DNA of 15,589 nt. Source: Candidatus Kuenenia stuttgartensis. Lineage in GTDB: Bacteria > Planctomycetota > Planctomycetia > Isosphaerales > Isosphaeraceae. The DNA lies in the NCBI GenBank assembly GCA_945874095.1, contig CAMCFM010000039.1:1-15589 (forward strand), given 5' to 3'. The translations under genes and the position numbers were made by a program. Shown here piece after piece: positions 1-6,338 of the stretch. How positions within the stretch are numbered: the first letter of the stretch is position 1; every line of letters starts with the position of its first letter. A model generated the notes under the pieces. The model did not search any database. It was not told where the DNA came from and saw only the letters and a list, made by a program, of their open reading frames with translations.

Positions 1-30
1 AATGTCAAATAAAAACGACGACTAATTGGC

Positions 31-50
31 TCAGTTCAGTTCAGTTCAGC
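31..50. repeat. Four tandem copies of a 5-base unit (TCAGT)
   Basis: Three perfect TCAGT units and a fourth ending in C lie directly head to tail, about 55 bases upstream of the start codon of the first gene. A 5-base unit is a type that can slip during replication. It sits where a promoter spacer or early leader would be, but I see no strong -35/-10 pair around it. Its function is unknown. Confidence 0.85.
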
Positions 51-80
51 AGATTTTCCATAAATCTCTGACAGTTTGCT

Positions 81-92
81 ACACACACACAC
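81..92. repeat. Dinucleotide repeat (AC)6 next to a ribosome binding site
   Basis: Six AC units run straight into the AGGAG ribosome binding site (93-97) of the secreted protein gene that starts at 105. In an mRNA this would be an unstructured, enhancer-like leader segment. The tract is short enough that it may simply be chance. Confidence 0.8.
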
Positions 93-104
93 AGGAGCAG
101 CATC

Positions 105-1175
105 ATGCAATCTATTCAGAAGCGATCCTTGAAGATGGCCCTTGCTGTCATCTTACTGACATCATTCAGCCTCGATGTTCAGGCCCAAAGAGGTGGTAGT
201 CGAGGCGGTGCCGGTGGCGGCCGTGGTGGAGAAGCAGGCGGAGTCGGTGGACGAGGAGCAGGAGGGCAGGGCGGTGGCCGATCTGGTGGTGGAATGCGGG
301 GTGGCTCATCAGGTGGCCCGAGAGCGACTGGAGGCGGAATTGGTCAGTCTTCACCAGGCGCGAATCAAGCGGGAAGGGGAGATGCGAACGCCGGGTTCCA
401 GAATTCGCTCGACCAAATCCGTGCCACCGGCCCGAAAACCGCAACGAATACCAATCGAAATGCAACTCCCCGGACCGATCCCAATCGCAATGATCTGAAC
501 CGTGGGGATCTCAATAATCGTGTGAATCCAGGCCGGGCGGATGGTGTTCGAGGTGTCGATAATGCAAACATTGACCGCTATGGCGATCACGCATTTTCCA
601 ACGACTGGTACGGCGCTCACCCCAATGCCTGGCGATATAACAACGGAAATACAAACATTTATGCCATGGCAGGCCCTGGCAACATGAATTCATGGTGGGG
701 TGCTCCGGGCGTTGGTGGGGTCGGCGGAGTGGCTCCGGTCGGTGGTGGTGGGGCTGCGGTTGCACCAGTTTCATCTGCAAACAATCAGGTGGCCACGGAT
801 AATTCCAAAGCGGATTCCGGCGAATGGCTCCCGATCGGCGTATTTACACTGACCCCCAAGGGTCAGACGGAAGTCACTCGTGCTCTTCAGCTTGCAACCG
901 ATCATAACGGAGCCGTGAAAGGCAATCACATCGACCTGCTGAGCGACACCGATACCGAAGTTCACGGCCGATATGACGAAAAAGCCAAGACAGTGGAATG
1001 GACGATTGGTCAGTCGAACAGCGTTGTGTTCAAGGCCAAAGTCGATGATTTCAATGACACTGGCAAACCGGTTCCGGTTGTGGCTCAATATGCGGATGGA
1101 TCAAATGCAAGCTGGACAATGACGCCAGTTCAGAATCCTTCAGCATCGGACGAGAAGCCCAAAAATGGCGAATAA
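105..1175 (+). CDS. Secreted Gly/Arg-rich protein with a planctomycete-type C-terminal domain
   Basis: A 356-residue protein of unknown function, predicted to be exported. A basic N-terminus, a hydrophobic stretch (about 11-22) and a VQA/Q cleavage site near residue 27 form a signal peptide. Residues 29-85 are a low-complexity RGG/GG tract, about 110-150 are rich in Asn, Arg, Asp and Thr, and 158-200 hold aromatic motifs such as NDWYGAHPNAW and NSWWGAPG. After a Gly/Val linker comes a compact-looking domain (about 240-341) beginning WLPIGVFTL and ending ASWTMTPV, which looks beta-rich. I recall similar domains in abundant secreted planctomycete proteins that databases often call mu-protocadherin-like, but that is memory and not a search. 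The start is well supported by AGGAG seven bases upstream. A hairpin terminator follows at 1207-1249, so the gene is probably a single unit. A cell-surface or matrix role is inference. Confidence 0.85.
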   Translation: MQSIQKRSLKMALAVILLTSFSLDVQAQRGGSRGGAGGGRGGEAGGVGGRGAGGQGGGRSGGGMRGGSSGGPRATGGGIGQSSPGANQAGRGDANAGFQNSLDQIRATGPKTATNTNRNATPRTDPNRNDLNRGDLNNRVNPGRADGVRGVDNANIDRYGDHAFSNDWYGAHPNAWRYNNGNTNIYAMAGPGNMNSWWGAPGVGGVGGVAPVGGGGAAVAPVSSANNQVATDNSKADSGEWLPIGVFTLTPKGQTEVTRALQLATDHNGAVKGNHIDLLSDTDTEVHGRYDEKAKTVEWTIGQSNSVVFKAKVDDFNDTGKPVPVVAQYADGSNASWTMTPVQNPSASDEKPKNGE

Positions 1176-1206
1176 TTTGGGGCTACAATTGAATTAAAAT
1201 CACAAG

Positions 1207-1249
1207 GGGCATCAGGATCATTTTGATCCTGACGCCCTGTGGCTTTTTT
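1207..1249 (+). terminator. Rho-independent terminator of the secreted protein gene
   Basis: GGGC-A-TCAGGATCA (1207-1220) pairs with TGATCCTGA-C-GCCC (1224-1237) around a TTT loop, with one A/C mismatch. A T-run (1244-1249) follows six bases after the stem. On the other strand the stem is followed only by an AT-rich stretch, so it may weakly stop the convergent coaC transcript too. Confidence 0.8.
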
Positions 1250-1252
1250 GAA

Positions 1253-1906
1253 TCATTCCATCGCGAGATTTGGCATGACCAGAGAAGTCACGGCGTTCAC
1301 AATCGAACCGATTTCAGCCATCCCGCCCGATCCTGTATCACCACAGGCCAGCGTTTTCTCTACGGGTGGAACGATCCGGATCGGCTCGTGAAAGCATTGA
1401 TAGGAATTTACAAGGCTTTCGATTGTTGGAATCGAGCCAGAGGGCAGGAAATGATTCTGGCGATCCGAAAGGATCTGGGCCAGTTGCCTGCGTGTGATCG
1501 GACTTTCCCACATCATCGTATTCATAGCCGGAGCCACGATGAGTGGTTTCTGATAATCCCAGGCCCTTACAAGGCTTGTGAGTAAATTGTCGGCCAGGCC
1601 ATTGGCCCATTTGGCGAGCGTGTGGGCATCCAGAGGGGCGATAACTAGAGCGTCTGCCCAGCGTCTAAGTTCGATATGCACGACATCGTCGCCGCGTTTC
1701 CAGCCTTTGGCAGGCCATTCGTCGGAATCGCGAAACACGCCGACTCGATCCGATGGCCGTACGGAATTCCATTCAGGCAGAAAGAAATCTGCTGACTTGG
1801 TCAACACCATTCGCAGTTCATAACCCTTGCCGCCTAGAGCCTCGATCATCTGCGTGGTTTTGATGGCCGCCACAGAGCCAGTCACGCCAACCAGAATGCG
1901 TGCCAT
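1253..1906 (-). CDS. coaC: Phosphopantothenoylcysteine decarboxylase (CoaC), stand-alone flavoprotein
   Basis: This FMN enzyme decarboxylates 4'-phosphopantothenoylcysteine to 4'-phosphopantetheine in coenzyme A synthesis. The 217-residue protein shows the family marks in order: GVTGSVAAIK at the N-terminus (7-16, FMN site), the catalytic His in HIELRRWAD (H77), the substrate motif PAMNTMMW (126-133) and the Cys-containing flap ACGDTGSGGMAE (187-198, C188). The flap is the form found in HAL3/PPCDC proteins. The CoaB synthetase half fused to CoaC in most bacteria is absent, so CoaB must be encoded elsewhere. Between PAMN and the flap there seem to be about 20 more residues than in plant HAL3. 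The ATG at 1906 is chosen because AGGGGG lies just upstream; the frame stays open to 1987 but would then overlap the preceding gene. That gene ends 46 bases away, so the two may be cotranscribed. Confidence 0.92.
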   Translation of the reverse strand: MARILVGVTGSVAAIKTTQMIEALGGKGYELRMVLTKSADFFLPEWNSVRPSDRVGVFRDSDEWPAKGWKRGDDVVHIELRRWADALVIAPLDAHTLAKWANGLADNLLTSLVRAWDYQKPLIVAPAMNTMMWESPITRRQLAQILSDRQNHFLPSGSIPTIESLVNSYQCFHEPIRIVPPVEKTLACGDTGSGGMAEIGSIVNAVTSLVMPNLAME

Positions 1907-1952
1907 CTGCTGGCCCCCTGTAAAGTGGAATTCAAGCTGAGAAAGTCTGCTC

Positions 1953-2228
1953 TTAGTTGTTTTCAACAGCGAACTTGCCACCGGCATCGTTCAAGACATC
2001 CGTGAGGCGGTTCCAGAGTTGTCGCCGAAACTTGTCGGCCTGGCCACGAGTCAGAAGGAATTGCTGTTGGGCGTGATCAGACATCAGCTGCACAATCGCA
2101 GTCATGTCGATCTCCACCAGGCCGGTTACATCATCCAGTCCAGGGGGCAAAGTCAGAGATTTCAAAGGCTCGTGCATGGATTCCATAGGGCTCGTTGATT
2201 CCGTCGTCCGTGACGTATTGCAAACCAT
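1953..2228 (-). CDS. Small conserved-looking protein of unknown function
   Basis: A 91-residue protein I do not recognise. The N-terminal 20 residues are Ser/Thr-rich and probably disordered. The rest (about 27-85) begins LPPGLDDVTGLVEIDMTAIV and ends in a charged, probably helical segment around QADKFRRQLWNRLTDVL. There is no signal peptide or membrane segment. The start is uncertain: ATG at 2228 is used, a TTG two codons earlier is possible, and Met codons inside the Ser/Thr tail are alternatives; none has a clear ribosome binding site. It sits 46 bases upstream of coaC on the same strand. In many bacteria rpoZ (RNA polymerase omega) holds that position, but I see no omega motif here, so I do not call it that. 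Confidence 0.6.
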   Translation of the reverse strand: MVCNTSRTTESTSPMESMHEPLKSLTLPPGLDDVTGLVEIDMTAIVQLMSDHAQQQFLLTRGQADKFRRQLWNRLTDVLNDAGGKFAVENN

Positions 2229-2254
2229 TTTCAAAGCATGATCCGCTACATTTA

Positions 2255-2283
2255 AAGCTAGACTGGTTTCAGTGGTTGGTCAA
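2255..2283 (-). promoter_or_regulatory. Possible sigma70-type promoter for the small gene and coaC
   Basis: On the minus strand TTGACC (2283-2278) is followed after 17 bases by TAGCTT (2260-2255). The -35 box is good and the -10 box weak (3 of 6). It lies about 25 bases upstream of the proposed start at 2228, which would give a short leader. Confidence 0.3.
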
Positions 2284-2359
2284 GGCTACTCTTGAAAATA
2301 TCCTAGTACATCTCTTATGCCGTGTTTCCAGAATCCATCATCGCTTGAATTCATAGAGG

Positions 2360-3190
2360 TCAAAACAGTCGCAATTCCGGCTCATCTTTGCTTGACTTGT
2401 CGAGCCCCACCAGTTCTCGCACCATTTCTCCAAGCCTTGGTCCGTCAATCAGTTCAATTGGCTGATTGGCTGCGAATTTCTCGGCAGATAGGGTGAAACT
2501 GCTGGTCGTGACGAAATAGCCCTTCTGGCTGCCTGACTGATGGATCGTTCCCAGAAATTTCTGCAAGTCGGGCGACCCGATCACACCCTTCTTATAGTAT
2601 TTGCATTGAACGATCGACCGGGCTGGCCCACGGGTCAGCTTCAAGTCCGCTCCATCGTCTCCCGAGCCACCAACCCGTTCCACCTGAAAATCCAGGGCCT
2701 CGAAGACTTCTGCAATGAACTCTTCGAACTCGTCGTGAGTCAGCTTTTCCAGTTGCTCAAGCCTGTGTTTTATCCCTTGGGCAGAGGCTTTGCGGCGATC
2801 CGCCTGACGCCGGTCCTCAGCCACCTGCGACCTCAATTGTTCAAACTCGGCCACATCTGCCGGATCAAGCACAGGCCCGCCACGGTCCAGATGACGCACC
2901 ATTTTGAAGATGGCGTTGTCGATCAGATTCTCCAGACGCGGCCGTTCCGCACGTGTCAACCGGTTTCTGGCCAGCCGAAACACGGAGTAAGCAAGAGTTT
3001 CCACAGCAGACCGGAACTCCTGGGCGTCGCGAATGGTCGGGGCAGTGTCGTCATACAATGTCCCACCAAACAGCCCTGCCTGAACTGGTTTTGGCGGCAT
3101 CGCAACTGACTCAGGCTTCAGGCTTTGAGTCTGATCGCGAACCCATTGCAGCCACATAGCCAGGCATCCATCACCCGGGCAATCAGGCAT
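2360..3190 (-). CDS. Mrr-like restriction endonuclease domain protein
   Basis: A 276-residue protein with a C-terminal Mrr-type (PD-(D/E)XK) nuclease domain, about residues 148-245. Visible marks are LTHDEFEEFIAEVFEALDF leading the fold, GGSGDDGAD carrying the metal-binding Asp (D182), and QCKYYKK with the QxK catalytic pair (Q195, K197). This QxK form is typical of the Mrr family, which includes type IV enzymes that cut modified DNA. The first 140 residues match no domain I know. They are mostly helical, with a charged coiled-coil-like stretch (115-150), and may recognise the target. ATG at 3190 is preferred because GGAG lies 9 bases upstream; an in-frame ATG at 3205 has GGAG only 2 bases away. 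No methylase or specificity subunit is nearby, so it is either a solitary type IV-like enzyme or a DNA maintenance nuclease. Confidence 0.85.
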   Translation of the reverse strand: MPDCPGDGCLAMWLQWVRDQTQSLKPESVAMPPKPVQAGLFGGTLYDDTAPTIRDAQEFRSAVETLAYSVFRLARNRLTRAERPRLENLIDNAIFKMVRHLDRGGPVLDPADVAEFEQLRSQVAEDRRQADRRKASAQGIKHRLEQLEKLTHDEFEEFIAEVFEALDFQVERVGGSGDDGADLKLTRGPARSIVQCKYYKKGVIGSPDLQKFLGTIHQSGSQKGYFVTTSSFTLSAEKFAANQPIELIDGPRLGEMVRELVGLDKSSKDEPELRLF

Positions 3191-3235
3191 TGTGTCTAAC
3201 TCCATCTCTCCGCTGCAAGTTAATCGCAGCCATTA

Positions 3236-3264
3236 TTGACGTGCCACCCTGACTAGTCCAGAAT
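3236..3264 (+). promoter_or_regulatory. Possible promoter upstream of ispD
   Basis: TTGACG (3236-3241, 5 of 6 matches to the -35 consensus) is separated by 17 bases from CAGAAT (3259-3264, 4 of 6 to the -10). It lies in the divergent region between the Mrr-like gene and ispD and would give ispD a leader of about 87 bases. Within that leader CCCATT (3320-3325) and AATGGG (3334-3339) could form a small hairpin just before the ribosome binding site. Confidence 0.35.
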
Positions 3265-3357
3265 ACGATGAAGGCCAGTTGTGGTAAAGAGAATTGGCCT
3301 GCCGAATTGGTAAAGTTGACCCATTTTTACAGGAATGGGCAGAAGGGATGCTCAGAG

Positions 3358-4143
3358 ATGCCACGATTCGCTGTGATTCTGCCAGCCGCCGGCCAGTCGA
3401 CCAGGTTCGGCAAAACCCACGAAAAAAAGATCTTTCAAGAGCTCGATGGCCGCCCAATCTGGCTCAGGGCCGTGGAACCGTTCTTGAATCGTGATGATGT
3501 CGGCCAGATCATCATCGCCATCGCTGCTGAGGATCGCGAAAAATTCCTCAGCCGATATGCCGCCAATATCGCCTTTCTGGGCCTGACGGTGATCGACGGT
3601 GGTCGGGAACGGTTCGAAACAGTCGCAAAAGCCGTTGCCATCGCTGACCCTTCCTGTGACTTCATCGCCGTTCACGATGCTGCCCGCCCCTGCCTGGCAC
3701 GAGAGTGGGTCGATTCCGTGTTTCAGCAAGCTGCCATGACCGGAGCCGCCTTACTCGCCGTACCCGTGGTGGACACACTCAAGCAGGTCGATCCTGTCAC
3801 GAATCAGGTTCAGGGCACAGTCCCAAGAGCCGGTCTTTATCAGGCCCAGACTCCGCAAGTCTTTCGTCGGGATTGGCTGATCGAGGCACACGCCCAGAGG
3901 CTTGCACAGAGCTGGGATGTGACGGACGATGTTCAGTTGCTAGAAAAAATCGGCAAGCCATGCGTGGTCGTTCCCGGCTCTCCGCTGAACCTGAAAGTCA
4001 CCACGCCTGATGATCTGGCACTTGCCAGAGCCGCCCTGGCCGCTTTGCCCCAGCCTGCCCGGAAGATTTCCGGCAACCCGTTCGCAGCCGAAGAGGCCAT
4101 GTGGATTGGCGATTTTCCTGAACCGCCCCCTGGTCGGGTTTGA
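3358..4143 (+). CDS. ispD: 2-C-methyl-D-erythritol 4-phosphate cytidylyltransferase (IspD)
   Basis: This enzyme joins CTP and 2-C-methylerythritol 4-phosphate to form CDP-ME, the third step of the MEP isoprenoid pathway. The nucleotide-binding loop PAAGQSTRFG (9-18) carries R16, and K24 in EKKIF matches the lysine of the usual PKQ motif; these are the triphosphate-binding pair in E. coli IspD. GGRERFETV (81-89), the family signature VHDAARPC (105-112), TDDVQLLE (189-196) and NLKVTTPDD (211-219) follow in the normal order. The protein is 261 residues, with about 25 extra C-terminal residues rich in Pro, Gly and acidic residues beyond the usual end. ATG at 3358 is chosen because the protein aligns from there and AGAAGGG precedes it; the open frame continues upstream to 3268 without homology. 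The Pro of PKQ is replaced by Lys. ispF is not adjacent. Confidence 0.95.
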   Translation: MPRFAVILPAAGQSTRFGKTHEKKIFQELDGRPIWLRAVEPFLNRDDVGQIIIAIAAEDREKFLSRYAANIAFLGLTVIDGGRERFETVAKAVAIADPSCDFIAVHDAARPCLAREWVDSVFQQAAMTGAALLAVPVVDTLKQVDPVTNQVQGTVPRAGLYQAQTPQVFRRDWLIEAHAQRLAQSWDVTDDVQLLEKIGKPCVVVPGSPLNLKVTTPDDLALARAALAALPQPARKISGNPFAAEEAMWIGDFPEPPPGRV

Positions 4144-4205
4144 CGATGAAGCTGAGTTGGCTTGATTCGATCTTGCTCAATCGGAGTTGGAGCGAGATTC
4201 CGCAC

Positions 4206-4234
4206 TTGTTTCAGCCCATCGGCCTCGATACGAT
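4206..4234 (+). promoter_or_regulatory. Weak candidate promoter for the aldehyde dehydrogenase gene
   Basis: TTGTTT (4206-4211) and TACGAT (4229-4234) are spaced by exactly 17 bases in the 194-base gap after ispD. Both boxes are imperfect. A pyrimidine-rich stretch around 4276-4298 follows, before the ribosome binding site at 4321. Confidence 0.25.
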
Positions 4235-4337
4235 GCCTCTATGATTCGTAAGCTTGTCCATCTGACGCTACAGGCTTCGAGTTTTCCTTCCCCCTCCAAA
4301 TCCATGCATGTTACAAAACCAGGAGAATCCAACGATT

Positions 4338-5819
4338 ATGGCCACCGCAACCTTGGATAAACGCGCAGAAGCTGCAATCAAAACAGCTCAGACCAAAAAC
4401 CTGATCGGCGGCAAATGGGTGAACGCCCTGAGCGGACGTACCTTTGCCACCTACAACCCAGCCACCGAAGATGTGATCGCTCACGTGGCTGAAGGTGATC
4501 GTGACGATATCGACATGGCAGTGGCTGCCGCTCGTAAAGCCTTTGAAAGCAAGTCTTGGCGTAAGATGGATGCCCGCGATCGCGGTCGCCTGATCTACAA
4601 GTTGGCCGACCTCATCGAACGCGATATTGAGCAGCTGGCCGCTCTGGAGACCCTCGACAACGGCAAGCCGATCAGCGAGAGCCTCAATGGAGACATCCCT
4701 CTGGTGATCGACTGCCTGCGCTATTACGCCGGCTGGGCAGATAAGCTCCAAGGCTCCGTGGTGCCGATTCGTGGGAACAACCTGTGCTACATCAAACGCG
4801 AGCCAGTGGGCGTGGCCGGTCAGATTATCCCCTGGAATTTCCCGATGCTGATGGTGGCCTGGAAATGGGCCCCCGCACTGGCCGCCGGTTGTACGATCGT
4901 GTTGAAGCCTGCCGAGCAGACTCCATTAACGGCCCTGAAAATGGGCGAACTGGCGATGGAAGCCGGCTTCCCGGACGGTGTCATCAATATCGTGAATGGA
5001 CTCGGTGAAACCGCTGGTGATGCTTTGGTCAAGCACCGGGGCGTGGACAAAATTGCCTTTACAGGTGAAGGCCGAACCGCCGAAATCATCATGGCTAATG
5101 CCGCTCCATCGCTGAAGCGACTGACTTTCGAACTTGGCGGGAAGAGCCCCAACATCGTTTTTGACGATGCGGATATGGACGCCGCCATCGACGGTGCCAT
5201 GCTCGGCCTCTATCTGAACCAAGGCCAGTGCTGCTGCGCTGGTAGCCGCCTGTTCGTTCAAGAGAAGGCTTACGACGAATTTGTCAGCCGTCTGGCCGAC
5301 AAGGCGAAAGCCCGCAGGCTTGGCGATCCGTTCGATTCCGCGACGGAACAAGGTCCGCAGGTGGATCAGGCCCAGTTTGACAAGATCATGTCCTATATCG
5401 ACAGTGGTCGCAATCAGGGTGCCAAATGCGTAGCCGGTGGAGAGCGGTTCGGCGACAAAGGCTATTTCATTAAGCCGACAATTTTTGCCGACGTCGAAGA
5501 CACCATGGCCGTGGCAACCGACGAAATCTTTGGGCCAGTCCTGAGTGTTCTCAAGTTCAAGGATATCGATGAAGTCATTCGTCGTGCCAACGCCACAGAA
5601 TATGGACTGGCCGCCGCTGTCTGGACCCGCGACATTTCAAAGGCACACCGCGTGGCCGACGAAGTCAGGGCTGGCACCGTTTGGGTCAACTGCTACGACG
5701 TATTTGATGCCGCCGCACCGTTCGGCGGTTTCAAGCGTTCCGGGATCGGCCGCGAGCTTGGAGCCAAGGGACTGGACAGCTATCTTGAAGAGAAGACCGT
5801 GACAATCTCTCTGGGCTGA
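4338..5819 (+). CDS. NAD-dependent aldehyde dehydrogenase (ALDH1/2-like)
   Basis: Oxidises an aldehyde to the carboxylic acid with NAD; the natural substrate cannot be read from the sequence. The 493-residue length is normal. Visible residues are N167 in PWNFP (oxyanion), KPAEQTPL with E193 (the acidic residue that favours NAD over NADP), the general base E265 in FELGGKSPN, the nucleophile C299 in NQGQCCCAGSR and E396 in DEIFGP. It resembles animal ALDH1/ALDH2 closely, including GWADK (132-136). The NAD-phosphate loop usually written FTGSTEIG reads FTGEGRTA here (241-248), and the following helix is one residue shorter, which is unusual. ATG at 4338 is used because AGGAG lies 12 bases upstream; an in-frame ATG at 4308 has no such site. 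Its own terminator follows, so it is probably a single unit. Confidence 0.93.
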   Translation: MATATLDKRAEAAIKTAQTKNLIGGKWVNALSGRTFATYNPATEDVIAHVAEGDRDDIDMAVAAARKAFESKSWRKMDARDRGRLIYKLADLIERDIEQLAALETLDNGKPISESLNGDIPLVIDCLRYYAGWADKLQGSVVPIRGNNLCYIKREPVGVAGQIIPWNFPMLMVAWKWAPALAAGCTIVLKPAEQTPLTALKMGELAMEAGFPDGVINIVNGLGETAGDALVKHRGVDKIAFTGEGRTAEIIMANAAPSLKRLTFELGGKSPNIVFDDADMDAAIDGAMLGLYLNQGQCCCAGSRLFVQEKAYDEFVSRLADKAKARRLGDPFDSATEQGPQVDQAQFDKIMSYIDSGRNQGAKCVAGGERFGDKGYFIKPTIFADVEDTMAVATDEIFGPVLSVLKFKDIDEVIRRANATEYGLAAAVWTRDISKAHRVADEVRAGTVWVNCYDVFDAAAPFGGFKRSGIGRELGAKGLDSYLEEKTVTISLG

Positions 5820-5854
5820 TTGCATCTCTCAGATGTAATGATTCCGATTTCATC

Positions 5855-5890
5855 AAAAGCAGGCGGCACTCTGGGGCAGCCTGCTTTTTT
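5855..5890 (+). terminator. Rho-independent terminator of the aldehyde dehydrogenase gene
   Basis: AGCAGGC (5858-5864) pairs with GCCTGCT (5879-5885), extended by A-T pairs at the base, and T residues run on to 5890. The 14-base loop is large but the stem and T-tract are convincing. The next gene starts 42 bases later. Confidence 0.8.
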
Positions 5891-5932
5891 CAGGTTCAAT
5901 CACTCCAAAAAACAAGTCGAGAATCTTATAAA

Positions 5933-6337
5933 ATGGGCGTTTCACTGATCGTGCCTGTGCTGAAGGTGAAAAGCGTGATGGACACGATCAACTGGTATCA
6001 TGAGATGCTTGGCTTTGAGGCCGATCCGTTTCCAGAGCTACCGCCGTTTCAATTTGCAATACTCCGCAAAGGCCGCCATGAAATCATGGTGCGTGAGACA
6101 GCTTTGGGAATTGAAAATCATCCTCAAAAATACAAGTGGGATCTTTACATCCGGCTTGAAGAGACTCCATTTCGTGAGCTTTATACTTTTCTCGCGGCTA
6201 AAAATGTCGTTTCCAGACGGCTTGAGTGTATGTTATATGGAATGTCCGAATTTGAAATCACCGACCCTGATGGATATGTGATCTGCCTTGGCCAATTTCT
6301 CGAAGAGACGGACGACATTCCATCACCTGAGATTTGA
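5933..6337 (+). CDS. VOC/glyoxalase-fold protein
   Basis: A 134-residue single-module vicinal-oxygen-chelate protein (glyoxalase/bleomycin-resistance/dioxygenase fold). The first half-module runs LIVPVLKVKSVMDTINWYHEMLGFE and the second ends with the family's FEITDPDGYVICLGQ (107-121), whose Glu (E108) is the usual second metal ligand. The His expected near the start of the first strand is replaced (LIVPVLKV), so metal-dependent glyoxalase I activity is doubtful; a binding role as in bleomycin-resistance-type proteins is as likely. There is no good ribosome binding site before ATG 5933, and TATAAA lies directly against the start codon, so the start could be questioned; the fold nevertheless needs the first strand. 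Its stop is one base from the start of the cysteine-synthase-like gene, so a linked function with that enzyme is likely but not identified. Confidence 0.85.
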   Translation: MGVSLIVPVLKVKSVMDTINWYHEMLGFEADPFPELPPFQFAILRKGRHEIMVRETALGIENHPQKYKWDLYIRLEETPFRELYTFLAAKNVVSRRLECMLYGMSEFEITDPDGYVICLGQFLEETDDIPSPEI

Positions 6338-6338
6338 A

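Noticed and set aside
166..780. Several overlapping open frames on both strands inside the Gly-rich gene
   Set aside because: They arise from the GGN-repeat composition. None has a signal peptide, ribosome binding site or recognisable domain, while the 105-1175 frame has all three types of support or a plausible domain.
2540..3109. A 189-codon plus-strand frame opposite the Mrr-like gene
   Set aside because: It is antisense to a gene with clear nuclease motifs, its composition is irregular, and it has no convincing ribosome binding site or homology.
4146..4244. A 32-codon frame starting two bases after the ispD stop
   Set aside because: It lacks a ribosome binding site and a recognisable motif; coupling with ispD is possible but short frames of this size are expected by chance.
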